Below, piece after piece: positions 23,523 to 31,070 of a stretch of 39,331 nt of DNA. This DNA is from a virus. The stretch covers positions 1 to 39,331 of the IMG/VR virus record IMGVR_UViG_3300045020_000093. One strand, 5' to 3'. Each line of letters starts with the position of its first letter. Position 1 is the first letter of the stretch. A program made the position numbers and the translations under genes. The notes beneath the pieces were generated by a model. The model had not been told where the DNA came from. It did no database searches and worked only from the letters and a program-made list of their open reading frames with translations.

Positions 23523-23702
23523 ATGTCAAACCGAATCAAAAGCAACGAACCAACAAAAGCGGTAAATATCTGCGTTCCAGTTGATCTCAAGAATCGTCTT
23601 CTATTGGCTCACGCCTTGGAACGATCCCAAAGCGATCAACCATTGACGCTCAATGCTTTTATGGTGCTCTTGCTCGAAAGGGGTTTGACAGTCAACAAAT
23701 AA
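23523..23702 (+). CDS. Small ribbon-helix-helix-like regulator candidate
   Basis: A 59-aa protein. Predicted order is strand (AVNICVPVD), helix (LKNRLLLAHALERS), turn, helix (TLNAFMVLLLERGL), as in Arc/MetJ-type ribbon-helix-helix dimers. AAGGAAG lies six bases before the ATG. It is the first plus-strand gene after the divergent control region and has its own terminator, so it is a one-gene transcript. Its place makes it the best candidate to bind the ATYATCCTCC repeats and control lysogeny or replication. Domain call by pattern only. Confidence 0.75.
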   Translation: MSNRIKSNEPTKAVNICVPVDLKNRLLLAHALERSQSDQPLTLNAFMVLLLERGLTVNK

Positions 23703-23703
23703 A

Positions 23704-23734
23704 AAAGCGCCCCCTACTAAAGGGCGCTTTCTCG
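23704..23734 (+). terminator. Intrinsic terminator after the RHH-like gene
   Basis: AAAGCGCCC (23704-23712) and GGGCGCTTT (23722-23730) form a perfect 9-bp stem starting two bases after the stop, followed by CTC. The stem's own T's serve as the T-tract. Confidence 0.85.
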
Positions 23735-23764
23735 AAGGCAAACACATGATCAGAGCGGGCACCA

Positions 23765-25006
23765 ATGCCCACACCATGTATATACCGCGAGTTGCAGCGA
23801 AAGACAGGCAACATGGATCAAAATATCATTGAACATTATTTTTCAACCGCCGTAGCAACAGGCTCACAAGGAGAGGCTATTACCTTCCTTTTGGGCTGTC
23901 AGAAACAGATACCGCACCCAGAATACGACATCATTAGGGGCAAGATAAACTATTACTTCCTCCCTAAACCCGCGAAACAAGAGCCACCGAAAGCCAAACC
24001 GGATGCCACCAAAGCCCCAATCTGTTGGGATTGGTTTGAGGAACAGGAAATACCCGAGATGAATTGGTTAGTAAGGGAATTGGGACTATCTCCCGGCCCA
24101 GTTAGCATGCTGGTAGGCTTCTCCAATGTCGGCAAAGGATGGTTCTCCGCCCACTTGGCTTATTGTGTGGTGCACGGCAAACCGGTCTTAGGGGCTTTGG
24201 ATGTCCAATCGACGGGTAAGGTTCTGCACTTGGATTGGGATCAAGGAGAGAAGTATACCAAGCTTTGGTATTGGAGGACGGCTAACGGAATGAATCTAAA
24301 GTCGTTTGAAGGGATTGATTACTATTCTCCTACTTGGAACCTACACGATATTGGCTTGGATGAATTGGTCAAGCTACTGAAAGACTATAAGCTCTGTATC
24401 ATTGATTGTTTCACTGCCGCTATTCCGGGCGCGGATCTCAATGAGGATAAGATCCGAACCTATGTCGATTTGCTCAACAAGGCTAGCGCCCTTTCTGGCT
24501 GCGTGGTCTTGGTCCTGCACCATGAGCCAAAATCGGCGGCAAGCGGCAACCTCAAGAAGCCCAAAGGGAGCGGCTCGATTATCTCCGCCGCTGGCGGTAG
24601 TATTCACCTAACCGCCGAGGAAGGAAGCCCCGTTATTTCGATCGAGCTTGGCAAAAGGCGCCTAGTAGCTCCCTACCAAAGCTTTTTCACTATCGAGGAT
24701 TGCGGGGAAATGTCCCCCAAGTTGCTGGCCCGCAAGGGTATCCAATTGGTTCCTTGTGTGGATAGCGACACTCATAGAGAGCAACAAATGGTGGCTGGCA
24801 TCCTAGGGGCTATTCAGGCCTCTCCCGGCATCATTGTGGAGGCCATCAAGCAACGGGTTATAGGTGGCAATAGCGCCATTACCAAATGCCTCAAAGAGTT
24901 GATTATTCAACAGCTAGTCAGGGTGGAGGGCGAGAAGCCTATCAAACACTTCTTGACCGAAGCCGGAGAGATGAGAATAGGTGAAATAGATTGGAGTATA
25001 TCATGA
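23765..25006 (+). CDS. RepA-like AAA ATPase (replicative helicase candidate)
   Basis: A 413-aa protein. Walker A is GFSNVGKG (about residues 118-125), Walker B LCIID (210-214), followed by VVLVLHHEPK (His252, His253), the motif of RepA/AAA_25 hexameric ATPases related to RecA/DnaB helicases. The last 80 residues look like a winged helix (QASPGIIVEAIKQRVIG, AITKCLKELIIQQLVRVEG). Two starts are possible, 23765 and the ATG at residue 17; neither has a strong site. As the only recognisable replication gene it probably unwinds or initiates at a phage origin and recruits host polymerase. A regulatory ATPase is the alternative. Confidence 0.85.
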   Translation: MPTPCIYRELQRKTGNMDQNIIEHYFSTAVATGSQGEAITFLLGCQKQIPHPEYDIIRGKINYYFLPKPAKQEPPKAKPDATKAPICWDWFEEQEIPEMNWLVRELGLSPGPVSMLVGFSNVGKGWFSAHLAYCVVHGKPVLGALDVQSTGKVLHLDWDQGEKYTKLWYWRTANGMNLKSFEGIDYYSPTWNLHDIGLDELVKLLKDYKLCIIDCFTAAIPGADLNEDKIRTYVDLLNKASALSGCVVLVLHHEPKSAASGNLKKPKGSGSIISAAGGSIHLTAEEGSPVISIELGKRRLVAPYQSFFTIEDCGEMSPKLLARKGIQLVPCVDSDTHREQQMVAGILGAIQASPGIIVEAIKQRVIGGNSAITKCLKELIIQQLVRVEGEKPIKHFLTEAGEMRIGEIDWSIS

Positions 25007-25041
25007 GAGATTGCCTTCATCAATATAGTGGTCAAAGATGA
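25003..25041 (+). CDS. Possible 12-codon bridging ORF
   Basis: Its ATG overlaps the helicase stop (ATGA at 25003-25006) and its stop overlaps the next ATG (ATGA at 25038-25041). No other frame connects the two genes so exactly, so it may act to carry ribosomes from one gene to the next. It is too short to test for coding character. Confidence 0.3.
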   Translation: MRDCLHQYSGQR

Positions 25042-25280
25042 CGTTCGATCTTGAACCATACCTCGCTAGCTTCCGCCAGCAACTCACCATTGATAATGTC
25101 AAGCCCATCCAGTTTATGACCAAAGAGCAACAATGGGCTTTCCAATATATGCTGGATCATAAGCTAATAGCTTCAACAGATGTAGATAAGCAATATGTGA
25201 TAACTCCCAAAGGAATGAATTGGGATTGTCAGAGCAACAGAATAGACCATAGCAAATATGGTTGGAAAGAAGAAAGATAA
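25038..25280 (+). CDS. Hypothetical small protein
   Basis: An 80-aa protein with TKEQQWAFQYMLDHKLIAS and DKQYVITPKG, a pattern seen in winged-helix-like small proteins; a guess. The start is within an ATGA overlap with a micro-ORF and the stop within TAATG of the next gene. Part of the tightly packed early operon. Confidence 0.7.
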   Translation: MTFDLEPYLASFRQQLTIDNVKPIQFMTKEQQWAFQYMLDHKLIASTDVDKQYVITPKGMNWDCQSNRIDHSKYGWKEER

Positions 25281-25591
25281 TGACAAAAGAATTATGGTTA
25301 GCAATAGATATTACCGCCAAGAATGACGTTGGGCGAATGATTACCAGCAAAATCGAAGTGCCCGAGGAGTATGATTGGTTTGAGTTGGTGCATTTGGGAT
25401 TTGATTTGGAGCATTGGGTTGACCACCAACAAAGGGTCAATCCGATGAATCGTACCATGGGCGAGATAGATCAAGTCTATATCATTGGCGTCTACCGCAC
25501 CAGACAGGAAGCCTTGCACGCGATGGATGCTTATTTTGAAGACGGAAAGCCAGAGGAAATCATGGTGAAACAATCGGAAAAAGCAAACTAA
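25280..25591 (+). CDS. Hypothetical protein
   Basis: A 103-aa protein. ATG 25280 overlaps the previous stop (TAATG) with AGAAGAAAG upstream; an in-frame ATG 18 bases earlier is less likely. It begins with a strand (MTKELWLAIDITAKNDVG) and includes acidic, aromatic stretches (EVPEEYDWFELVHLGFDLE) and EIDQVYIIGVYRTRQEALHAMDAYF. It looks like a small alpha-beta fold of unknown function. Confidence 0.7.
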   Translation: MTKELWLAIDITAKNDVGRMITSKIEVPEEYDWFELVHLGFDLEHWVDHQQRVNPMNRTMGEIDQVYIIGVYRTRQEALHAMDAYFEDGKPEEIMVKQSEKAN

Positions 25592-25592
25592 A

Positions 25593-26258
25593 ATGAAGAA
25601 AGAACCACGAATCAAAGCAGCTACGTGGACCAAAAACGCTAAGCCCGTCTATTGGCCCCTCAGCCGTCTCTTGCGTCTGATTGATGACCAATTCACCTAC
25701 CAGCCCAGGAAGGGTAAGCTGATTTGCCACAACGGGACGGCTCCCCATATTAGCCCCGTCTATGGGGATTTTAGTCATAGGGTGATGTATCGCTCCCCCA
25801 AGGGGCAACTGTCCTACGTCCGTATCCAAGCGGTTAGGATCGCCCACTACCTAGGGACCGGGGAATGGTCCACGGCTCGTTTCATCCGGTTGATCGATGA
25901 AGATCCCACCAACCTCAAACTATCCAACCTATTGCCGGCCGGATACTCTCAACACACCAGCCGTTACTATAAGCTGAGGGGAGACTTTACCAGCCAATAC
26001 AAGGGGGTTTCTTGCCCGGCCCAACACCAAAAGAAAGGACGCTGGACGGCCAAGATCTGCCACCAGGATCGCCCCTTCTATTTGGGCTCCTTCGATACCG
26101 AAGAAGATGCGGCAGTGAACTATAACATTGCCTCTCTAGAGCTGAGAGGAGATTTTGGGCGCCTCAACCCGTGTAGGGCTCCCACCGAAGAAGAACGAAG
26201 AGCCGTGGTCAAGCTACTGAAAGCCAAACTCAACAAGCAAAAGGAAAAGAAACAATGA
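25593..26258 (+). CDS. HNH-AP2 protein with degenerate HNH part
   Basis: A 221-aa protein. Residues 134-191 form an AP2/ERF DNA-binding domain (SQYKGVSC, GRWTAKI, FYLGSFDTEEDAAVNYN, then LRGDFGRLN). Residues about 60-115 align by pattern to phage HNH domains (VRIAHYLGTGEW, then IDEDPTNLKLSNLLP). The usual catalytic residues are replaced: His of HRL by Val81, and the Asp-His pair by Arg99-Leu100; only Asn107 remains. It looks like a homing endonuclease that has lost cleavage but kept DNA binding, perhaps a domesticated regulator. That reading rests on hand alignment. The stop is in an ATGA overlap. Confidence 0.85.
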   Translation: MKKEPRIKAATWTKNAKPVYWPLSRLLRLIDDQFTYQPRKGKLICHNGTAPHISPVYGDFSHRVMYRSPKGQLSYVRIQAVRIAHYLGTGEWSTARFIRLIDEDPTNLKLSNLLPAGYSQHTSRYYKLRGDFTSQYKGVSCPAQHQKKGRWTAKICHQDRPFYLGSFDTEEDAAVNYNIASLELRGDFGRLNPCRAPTEEERRAVVKLLKAKLNKQKEKKQ

Positions 26259-26398
26259 CAAACCCACCAATTATCAACGAAGAATATTGCAACTACGGAA
26301 TACCCAATCGAGTAATGAGCGCCTTTGACGCTCTCTCCCACTTTCTGCTAGAGAAATGCGGCATTGATCAGACCCAACGCGGAAATAATGGAGAATAA
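26255..26398 (+). CDS. Small hypothetical protein (47 aa)
   Basis: Starts in an ATGA overlap with the HNH-AP2 gene, with AAAGGAAAAG upstream. The middle (MSAFDALSHFLLEKCGI) is amphipathic helix. The last codons and the start of the next gene are in a 31-base segment repeated almost exactly at 26921-26950. Confidence 0.55.
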   Translation: MTNPPIINEEYCNYGIPNRVMSAFDALSHFLLEKCGIDQTQRGNNGE

Positions 26399-26405
26399 CA
26401 AATGA
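26375..26405 (+). repeat. Gene-end/start cassette repeat, copy 1
   Basis: Starts CAACGCGGAAATAATGGAG and ends at the ATGA of the next gene start. Matches 26921-26950 except for one extra T. It encodes the last residues of one gene, GGAG as ribosome site, and the start of the following gene. Confidence 0.8.
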
Positions 26406-26950
26406 CCACCAAAACACCTAAATCACAAATAGAAATACTACAAGAGAAGTTTTATTGGTTAGAAGGTCGTCTTAATAAAATAGAAAAGACCTATATTTCT
26501 CGATATTGGAATGATGGAAGCGGACCCAGCGGCACCTTGTTTGAGTTTGACCGACGATTGGGTAAATTAGAGCAAGCTCAAACATTTAGAATATCACAGA
26601 CAGATATTGATCGTTCAGACGATCCGAAAGCCACTGTACAATGGCTCAAAAACCCAGTGTATGATACATTCTTTCCACCATCTAGACCTGAATTTGATAA
26701 ATGGTTAGATGGAGGTATAATTGCAAAAATAATGTCCAATTCGGACAATCAAGAGAGACGATTTGCAGAACCAAAGGTAGATGTATCCGCCGCCATAGCT
26801 ATATTGCAATTATCATTAGATCATAGTCACGATATGTCAGGTCACTGTGTGATATTGCCAGTTCGACTATATGACGAGGCAAATGCAGTCAAAGCAGCTA
26901 TCCAAATTCTCAAAGACTATCAACGCGGAAATAATGGAGAAAACAAATGA
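26402..26950 (+). CDS. Hypothetical protein
   Basis: A 182-aa protein. The N-terminus is coiled-coil (IEILQEKFYWLEGRLNKIEK), and the middle contains RPEFDKWLDGGIIAKIM. The C-terminal third (VSAAIAILQLSLDHSHDMSGHC, then AVKAAIQILKDYQRG) is helical. No family recognised. Base composition is more AT-rich than its neighbours. The stop overlaps the next start as ATGA. Confidence 0.7.
   Translation: MTTKTPKSQIEILQEKFYWLEGRLNKIEKTYISRYWNDGSGPSGTLFEFDRRLGKLEQAQTFRISQTDIDRSDDPKATVQWLKNPVYDTFFPPSRPEFDKWLDGGIIAKIMSNSDNQERRFAEPKVDVSAAIAILQLSLDHSHDMSGHCVILPVRLYDEANAVKAAIQILKDYQRGNNGENK
26921..26950 (+). repeat. Gene-end/start cassette repeat, copy 2
   Basis: Copy of 26375-26405 lacking one T. The missing base lets the frame run on and stop at TGA, giving the ATGA overlap, where copy 1 stops earlier at TAA. 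Confidence 0.8.
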
Positions 26951-27033
26951 AGATTCTTGAAATATTACTCCTAATATTATTAGGTGATATTATAGTAGCT
27001 TCTCTTGTCTATATCAAACTCAACCTATTATGA
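26947..27033 (+). CDS. 28-aa membrane peptide
   Basis: ATGA overlap with the previous gene and a good upstream GGAG. The whole peptide is one hydrophobic helix (ILEILLLILLGDIIVASLVY) with a Lys-Leu-Asn end, so it should sit in the inner membrane. Function unknown. Similar tiny single-helix peptides occur at 34608 and 35323. Confidence 0.55.
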   Translation: MKILEILLLILLGDIIVASLVYIKLNLL

Positions 27034-27052
27034 TAAAGGTAAAATGAGCCGA
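27028..27052 (+). repeat. RBS cassette repeat, copy 1
   Basis: TATGATAAAGGTAAAATGAG at the 27044 gene start; near-identical to about 27231-27252 at the next gene start, which has C for T and A for G. Confidence 0.65.
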
Positions 27053-27250
27053 TCTAAAAAGAAAAAACTCCGAAGGCTGGCTCTCCAATCCGAGCAACAA
27101 AGCATCGATAATATCATGCGCACCATCGCTCGAATGCAAGAGAACATAGCCGACCATGGCAATCCAATGACTTTGCTATATTCACCTACTGAGGCGGTAG
27201 AATGGTCTTATAGCAACAACCCATTATTATCTATGATAAAGGCAAAATGA
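27044..27250 (+). CDS. Small basic hypothetical protein
   Basis: A 68-aa protein. ATG 27044 has AAAGG six to seven bases upstream and is preferred to an in-frame ATG at 27005, which lies inside the preceding membrane peptide gene. Very basic N-terminus (MSRSKKKKLRRLALQ), then a helix (DNIMRTIARMQENIAD). The DNA around its start (TATGATAAAGG then AAAATGA) is repeated at the start of the next gene. Confidence 0.65.
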   Translation: MSRSKKKKLRRLALQSEQQSIDNIMRTIARMQENIADHGNPMTLLYSPTEAVEWSYSNNPLLSMIKAK

Positions 27251-27252
27251 AC
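27231..27252 (+). repeat. RBS cassette repeat, copy 2
   Basis: TATGATAAAGGCAAAATGAA at the start of the 27247 gene; second copy of the segment at the 27044 start. Confidence 0.65.
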
Positions 27253-27732
27253 CTTCGTTTATGTCGCTTATGCAAGTCACCAATGGATGGTATTCATCTT
27301 GGCAACTCGTGTTGCACTAATAATGATTGCAACTATGAAACGGTGGAAGATATAGAATATTGGAGTTTTGAGATCGGCAAATATGGGATAACGTGTAGCA
27401 ATAATCTACAACCTCCATTCGATGGTGACACAGAAATAGAATGGACAGATGACCAATCAAATTGCCAGTGTGAAATGTGCGAGGCAAGAAGAAGATACGC
27501 AGGCAAAAATGAAGAAGAACTATTCAGAGAAGCAATCAATTCGATCAATAGACAGGCAGCTGCTGGTCTCGGTGTATTTTCATTCGGCATACCTGCGTCA
27601 CCTCTTCCGCCATCAAGTGCTCTTGATCCGCCAGAATGTCCATGCGTCCATTCGCTCACCATCCAAGGTATAGTGTTAGAGCCAGCTACCACCACACTGC
27701 TACGAATACAAACAATAATAACTTTTCAATGA
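27247..27732 (+). CDS. Zinc-ribbon-like hypothetical protein
   Basis: A 161-aa protein. CRLCKSPM near residue 6 and CCTNNDCNYE near 22 form a likely zinc site. CQCEMCEARRRYAGK at about residues 73-87 could be a second. After about residue 105 the sequence becomes Pro/Ser-rich and looks unlike the rest, so a frameshift or recent change in the 3' end is possible. It starts in an ATGA overlap. Confidence 0.65.
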   Translation: MNLRLCRLCKSPMDGIHLGNSCCTNNDCNYETVEDIEYWSFEIGKYGITCSNNLQPPFDGDTEIEWTDDQSNCQCEMCEARRRYAGKNEEELFREAINSINRQAAAGLGVFSFGIPASPLPPSSALDPPECPCVHSLTIQGIVLEPATTTLLRIQTIITFQ

Positions 27733-27742
27733 GCTAACTAAT

Positions 27743-28000
27743 ATGCTATGCCCAATGTGTCAAAAAGAAATGATACCAGATACCAAGCCGAAACAGTTTG
27801 ATTATGTTTGTGCTGAATGTAATATTATTTTCTACTCAAAAGAAATACTCAGAGCACATAAACGATGGCTAACTCAAAATGAAAAAATACAACAGGTAAA
27901 TCTACAACTTGATACTGACTATTACTATTTCAAAGAACACCAAAAGTTCTATACTGTTAGTGAGATGGAAAGAATATGCCGCCTGAAAGCCTTCCTATGA
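27743..28000 (+). CDS. Tandem zinc-ribbon protein, copy A
   Basis: An 85-aa protein. CPMC at residues 3-6 with EMIPDT, then CAEC near residues 28-31, makes a four-Cys zinc ribbon. The C-terminus is DYYYFKEHQKFYTVSEMERI followed by CRLKAFL. The next gene down encodes a clear paralogue, and the two are also very alike in DNA at their 5' ends, so this is a recent duplication. No strong ribosome site. Role unknown; possibly a nucleic-acid or host-protein binding factor. Confidence 0.8.
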   Translation: MLCPMCQKEMIPDTKPKQFDYVCAECNIIFYSKEILRAHKRWLTQNEKIQQVNLQLDTDYYYFKEHQKFYTVSEMERICRLKAFL

Positions 28001-28248
28001 AATGTCCAATGTGCCAAAAAGAAATGATACCAGATACCGAGCCGAGATTCTGGGATGATCGATGTTTGGAGTGTAATATATTCTTCTATTCAAAAGGAAT
28101 TATAGTTGATAGACGATTACTTGAAGATTTATATCAAGTACAACACAATTTGCTACCAGAGACTGACTATTATTGGTTTGAAGAACACCAAAGGTTCTAT
28201 ACTGTTTCTCAAATGGAACGAATTGCTAAACTGAAAGCCTTCTTATGA
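27997..28248 (+). CDS. Tandem zinc-ribbon protein, copy B
   Basis: An 83-aa protein. ATG 27997 overlaps the copy A stop as ATGA; an in-frame start seven codons earlier is less likely. CPMC and CLEC give the zinc site, with the same EMIPDT stretch. The C-terminus (YYWFEEHQRFYTVSQMERI then AKLKAFL) matches copy A. Close paralogue. Confidence 0.82.
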   Translation: MKCPMCQKEMIPDTEPRFWDDRCLECNIFFYSKGIIVDRRLLEDLYQVQHNLLPETDYYWFEEHQRFYTVSQMERIAKLKAFL

Positions 28249-28454
28249 TCTGCCAAAATATGAAGCATTATTGTCCAATTTGCCAAAAAGACATGATACT
28301 ATCATTGATTGGAATGGACGAAAGAGATACCAAATATGTCTGTTATGATTGCAAATGTGCCTATCGACCATCATTCGATTGTTGGTATTTAGGAAATATC
28401 CAATATACTGTTGATCAAATGGAACGCATAGCTCGATTGAAGTCTTTTTTATGA
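28245..28454 (+). CDS. Tandem zinc-ribbon protein, copy C
   Basis: A 69-aa protein starting in an ATGA overlap. CPIC with QKDM and CYDCKC give the zinc site. It ends IQYTVDQMERIARLKSFL, like copies A and B. The middle is shorter and has diverged more. Confidence 0.78.
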   Translation: MICQNMKHYCPICQKDMILSLIGMDERDTKYVCYDCKCAYRPSFDCWYLGNIQYTVDQMERIARLKSFL

Positions 28455-28774
28455 GAGAGATAATATCAAATGAATTGTGTCCGCGTTGCGGCAAGTTGTG
28501 GAAGCGCATCGAAAAAGGTCAGTATTCGGAATGCAGCAAAGATTGCGATATGCTATATAGTGTCGATAGCGATGTCTATTACTGGTTTCTACCCAGTGGA
28601 GGCACTCTCGCATGGTTTCGCGATCGTTGCGTCTACCTTAGTGATCGAAGGTTTACGGCGGCTCCCCTTCGGTTGTGGCCTCGCAAACTCCCATTGGAAC
28701 ATATGACCACGTTGCCTCTGCTACCTTTCAACATTACCGAAGAACGCTTGCGCTTGTTGATCACTTTCTCTTGA
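28451..28774 (+). CDS. Tandem zinc-ribbon protein, copy D (diverged)
   Basis: A 107-aa protein starting in an ATGA overlap. CPRCGKLWKRIEKGQYSEC near the N-terminus is the ribbon remnant; CSKDC could complete it. The C-terminus has no LKAFL motif but ends in a related-looking helix (ITEERLRLLITFS). Last gene of the early operon; it converges with the holin candidate, six bases between stops. Confidence 0.7.
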   Translation: MREIISNELCPRCGKLWKRIEKGQYSECSKDCDMLYSVDSDVYYWFLPSGGTLAWFRDRCVYLSDRRFTAAPLRLWPRKLPLEHMTTLPLLPFNITEERLRLLITFS

Positions 28775-28780
28775 TTCGAG

Positions 28781-28975
28781 TCAATCCTTGATCTTGAACA
28801 ATCGCTTGACCCCTCGTATGACGGCAAAACAAACCAATGAGCTGACCACGGCCCAGAAGACGCCCACTAAGCGATCCTGCATCCCTACCACAAAGCTAAC
28901 GGCTCCCCCAACCACGGCTGAAGCGTGAATATCATAATGCTGGGTAAGGTCTTGCACGATCAATTTGATAAGCAT
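28781..28975 (-). CDS. Holin candidate
   Basis: A 64-aa protein with two hydrophobic segments (AVVGGAVSFVVGM and VGVFWAVVSSLVCFAVI) joined by a short turn with Gln-Asp-Arg, and a basic C-terminus (RGVKRLFKIKD). This is the small class II holin form. It follows the lectin-like genes in the same operon. No endolysin gene is adjacent, so the call is by topology only. Confidence 0.6.
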   Translation of the reverse strand: MLIKLIVQDLTQHYDIHASAVVGGAVSFVVGMQDRLVGVFWAVVSSLVCFAVIRGVKRLFKIKD

Positions 28976-28978
28976 TGT

Positions 28979-29779
28979 TCAGGGTCCTATGCTGATATTA
29001 TAGAGGGCGCCGGCATAAGCCAAGAAGTTGGTGCGTTCAGTCGAGGTCATCACGCGATTGATTACCAACACTTCTACAATCTTGCCTTTTAGACTAAAAA
29101 AGGTACCTCCAGCGCCTCCACCGAAGAAGAATGGTTGCGTAGGCACGCCGAAAGTTTCGCCAGAAAAGGCTGGCGTAAAGGCGGTCAAACTAAGTGTGCT
29201 ATTGGGGTCGTTGAACTCGTTGAATAAGATCACTGGATCACCAGTAATGGTTCCAGCGGCGAAAATAGCATCAATATCAATGGTAGAACCAGAGCTCTGA
29301 TAACCAGTGGTGTTGACGTAGTTATCGCCACTATCTCCAATCAATGTTTGCACGCCAAAGCCAGCCGCACCATTACCAATAGAAATCAATGTATATGGTT
29401 CCGATAAGGTTGGAGAGAAGGCAGTCGCTTGTGCCAAATATTGCGGAGCAGTATTCAAGAAGCTGATACTGTTCTGGTTATTATATTGGCTATCGGCGAC
29501 ATTCAAGGTTGGTCTATTGACCGAGGTGGCTTGCGAGAAGGTCGGACCGCTATTGCCAGAACTGTCTCCCCAAGCTGACACCACTCCACCCGATGAGGTA
29601 ACGTGCATATCGGCTCGATACCAGCCAACAAGAGCTGTCCCCAAGTTGAGAGGGCTCCACACCGCTGGGGTAGAGTTATTGTTGATAACAATATAATTGG
29701 AAGTGCTAGAAGTTGGAACGGAATTGTTGATCATTCCTGATTGAACTGCATTGTTTACAAATAGGTAAGTGGAAGTCAT
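28979..29779 (-). CDS. Lectin-like (concanavalin/LamG fold) virion protein
   Basis: A 266-aa protein. A LamG/ConA-like jellyroll fits LVGWYRADMHVTSSGGVVSA, then WGDSSGN and NSISFLNTAPQYL. The closing strand GKIVEVLVINRVMTSTERTN is the usual 'identity of the object, then E' end of such domains. Paralogous to the C-terminal part of the 423-aa gene upstream. It is a host-contact or glycan-binding candidate, encoded apart from the main tail block. Confidence 0.7.
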   Translation of the reverse strand: MTSTYLFVNNAVQSGMINNSVPTSSTSNYIVINNNSTPAVWSPLNLGTALVGWYRADMHVTSSGGVVSAWGDSSGNSGPTFSQATSVNRPTLNVADSQYNNQNSISFLNTAPQYLAQATAFSPTLSEPYTLISIGNGAAGFGVQTLIGDSGDNYVNTTGYQSSGSTIDIDAIFAAGTITGDPVILFNEFNDPNSTLSLTAFTPAFSGETFGVPTQPFFFGGGAGGTFFSLKGKIVEVLVINRVMTSTERTNFLAYAGALYNISIGP

Positions 29780-29780
29780 C

Positions 29781-31052
29781 TTAGATCAACCCTGCATAAT
29801 AAGTGTTGAGTTGGATAATCTCATTGGTAGTCAAAGCCCTATTCCAGCAATCAATCTCCACCATGGAGCCGACAAATTCCGCCGTTTCAGAGGCACCACT
29901 GGTAGTACCACAAGCTGACATAGGGATTTCGCCCGAGAAGTTAGCAGGCGCCATTAGAGGATTAGGACCGGCAGTGGAGACACCCCCACCGTCCACTTGG
30001 ATCGATAGAACTCCACCCGAGAAGGTAGCTACCACGTAATGAGGAATGGCAGGATTGACGCCGGGGGAAGCCGCATACCAAATGTCAGAGTTTAGATCCA
30101 GATACCAAACCCCAAAAACCAACAGGCCTGAACTAAGTCCGCATACCAAAGCCGGGCCAGCACCCGCTCCACCTTGATTGGCGGTCAAAATAGTAGGAGT
30201 AGTGTAGAATGCGGAATGGTTGAAAGACGCACTACCAGTAAAGAGACAAGCCGCGCCCATCGACCATTGAGACAGAAAGACAAAGCTACTCAAAAAACTA
30301 ACCGTGGTTCCGGTGGTCATCTGATAAGCTGCTTGCGTGTAGTCAGAGAGTTCTATAAAATCAATGGTTGGATTGTGACCCACACTGGCATTGCTGGGAT
30401 TGTATAAGCCGGTGTTGCCATAAGTGGAGGTAAGCGGCGCCCAATAGAAGCCGGGTCTAGCTTGGTTGTCCCACTGAAAGACCGATCCGCTGATCGTGCT
30501 AATGTTGCCTCTGGCTTGTAAGCAGAGGGTCAGTTGATTAGCCGCAGTTGGCACCGCTTCCGCCGCAGAAGAAAAGGAAGGCACCACTGGGCCAGCTACA
30601 GACCCCCATGTGGCAGTGGTAGAAGAGGTAGCGGTAATGGTGTAGCCGTCTTGTGGCTCCCCGCTAATGGTGACGTTTCCGAGGGCGGTAACCGCCTCTG
30701 GTGTCCAGTATCCGTCGCTATTCCACGTCAGCACTTGACCCACGGTTGGGGCCGGTATCTGGCTCAAAGGACGACCCAAAAGCCCAGCTACTTGCGGGTT
30801 AGGGTAGAAGCCTTGCAAATCCCCTTGCGCTGGCCCAGTGGGTAGGTTGACCACTTGCGTAGGATTGTTGACATTGATTACGCTAGCGACAGCAATAGTA
30901 TTAGGAACAAATTGCCCGAAGTAATCGGAGTATTGTCCGGTATAATCTGGGGTGTTGTAAACCACCCAATAAACCGGTTGATAAGCAGAAGTAACAGAAT
31001 TGGCTAAAGTGCCAACCATCGTATATTTCAAGAGTACTGGAGGAGAAGTCAT
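29781..31052 (-). CDS. Tail fibre/receptor-binding protein with lectin-like domain
   Basis: A 423-aa protein. The N-terminal third includes LPTGPAQGDLQGFYPNPQVAG then PTVGQVLTWNSDGYWTP, a repeat widely used in phage fibre and appendage proteins. From about residue 170 comes a LamG/ConA-like domain, ending GSMVEIDCWNRALTTNEIIQ, paralogous to the 266-aa protein downstream (one base separates the two). It probably ends a fibre with glycan-binding heads. Receptor identity unknown. Confidence 0.75.
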   Translation of the reverse strand: MTSPPVLLKYTMVGTLANSVTSAYQPVYWVVYNTPDYTGQYSDYFGQFVPNTIAVASVINVNNPTQVVNLPTGPAQGDLQGFYPNPQVAGLLGRPLSQIPAPTVGQVLTWNSDGYWTPEAVTALGNVTISGEPQDGYTITATSSTTATWGSVAGPVVPSFSSAAEAVPTAANQLTLCLQARGNISTISGSVFQWDNQARPGFYWAPLTSTYGNTGLYNPSNASVGHNPTIDFIELSDYTQAAYQMTTGTTVSFLSSFVFLSQWSMGAACLFTGSASFNHSAFYTTPTILTANQGGAGAGPALVCGLSSGLLVFGVWYLDLNSDIWYAASPGVNPAIPHYVVATFSGGVLSIQVDGGGVSTAGPNPLMAPANFSGEIPMSACGTTSGASETAEFVGSMVEIDCWNRALTTNEIIQLNTYYAGLI

Positions 31053-31070
31053 GTGGTTTATTCTCCTAAG

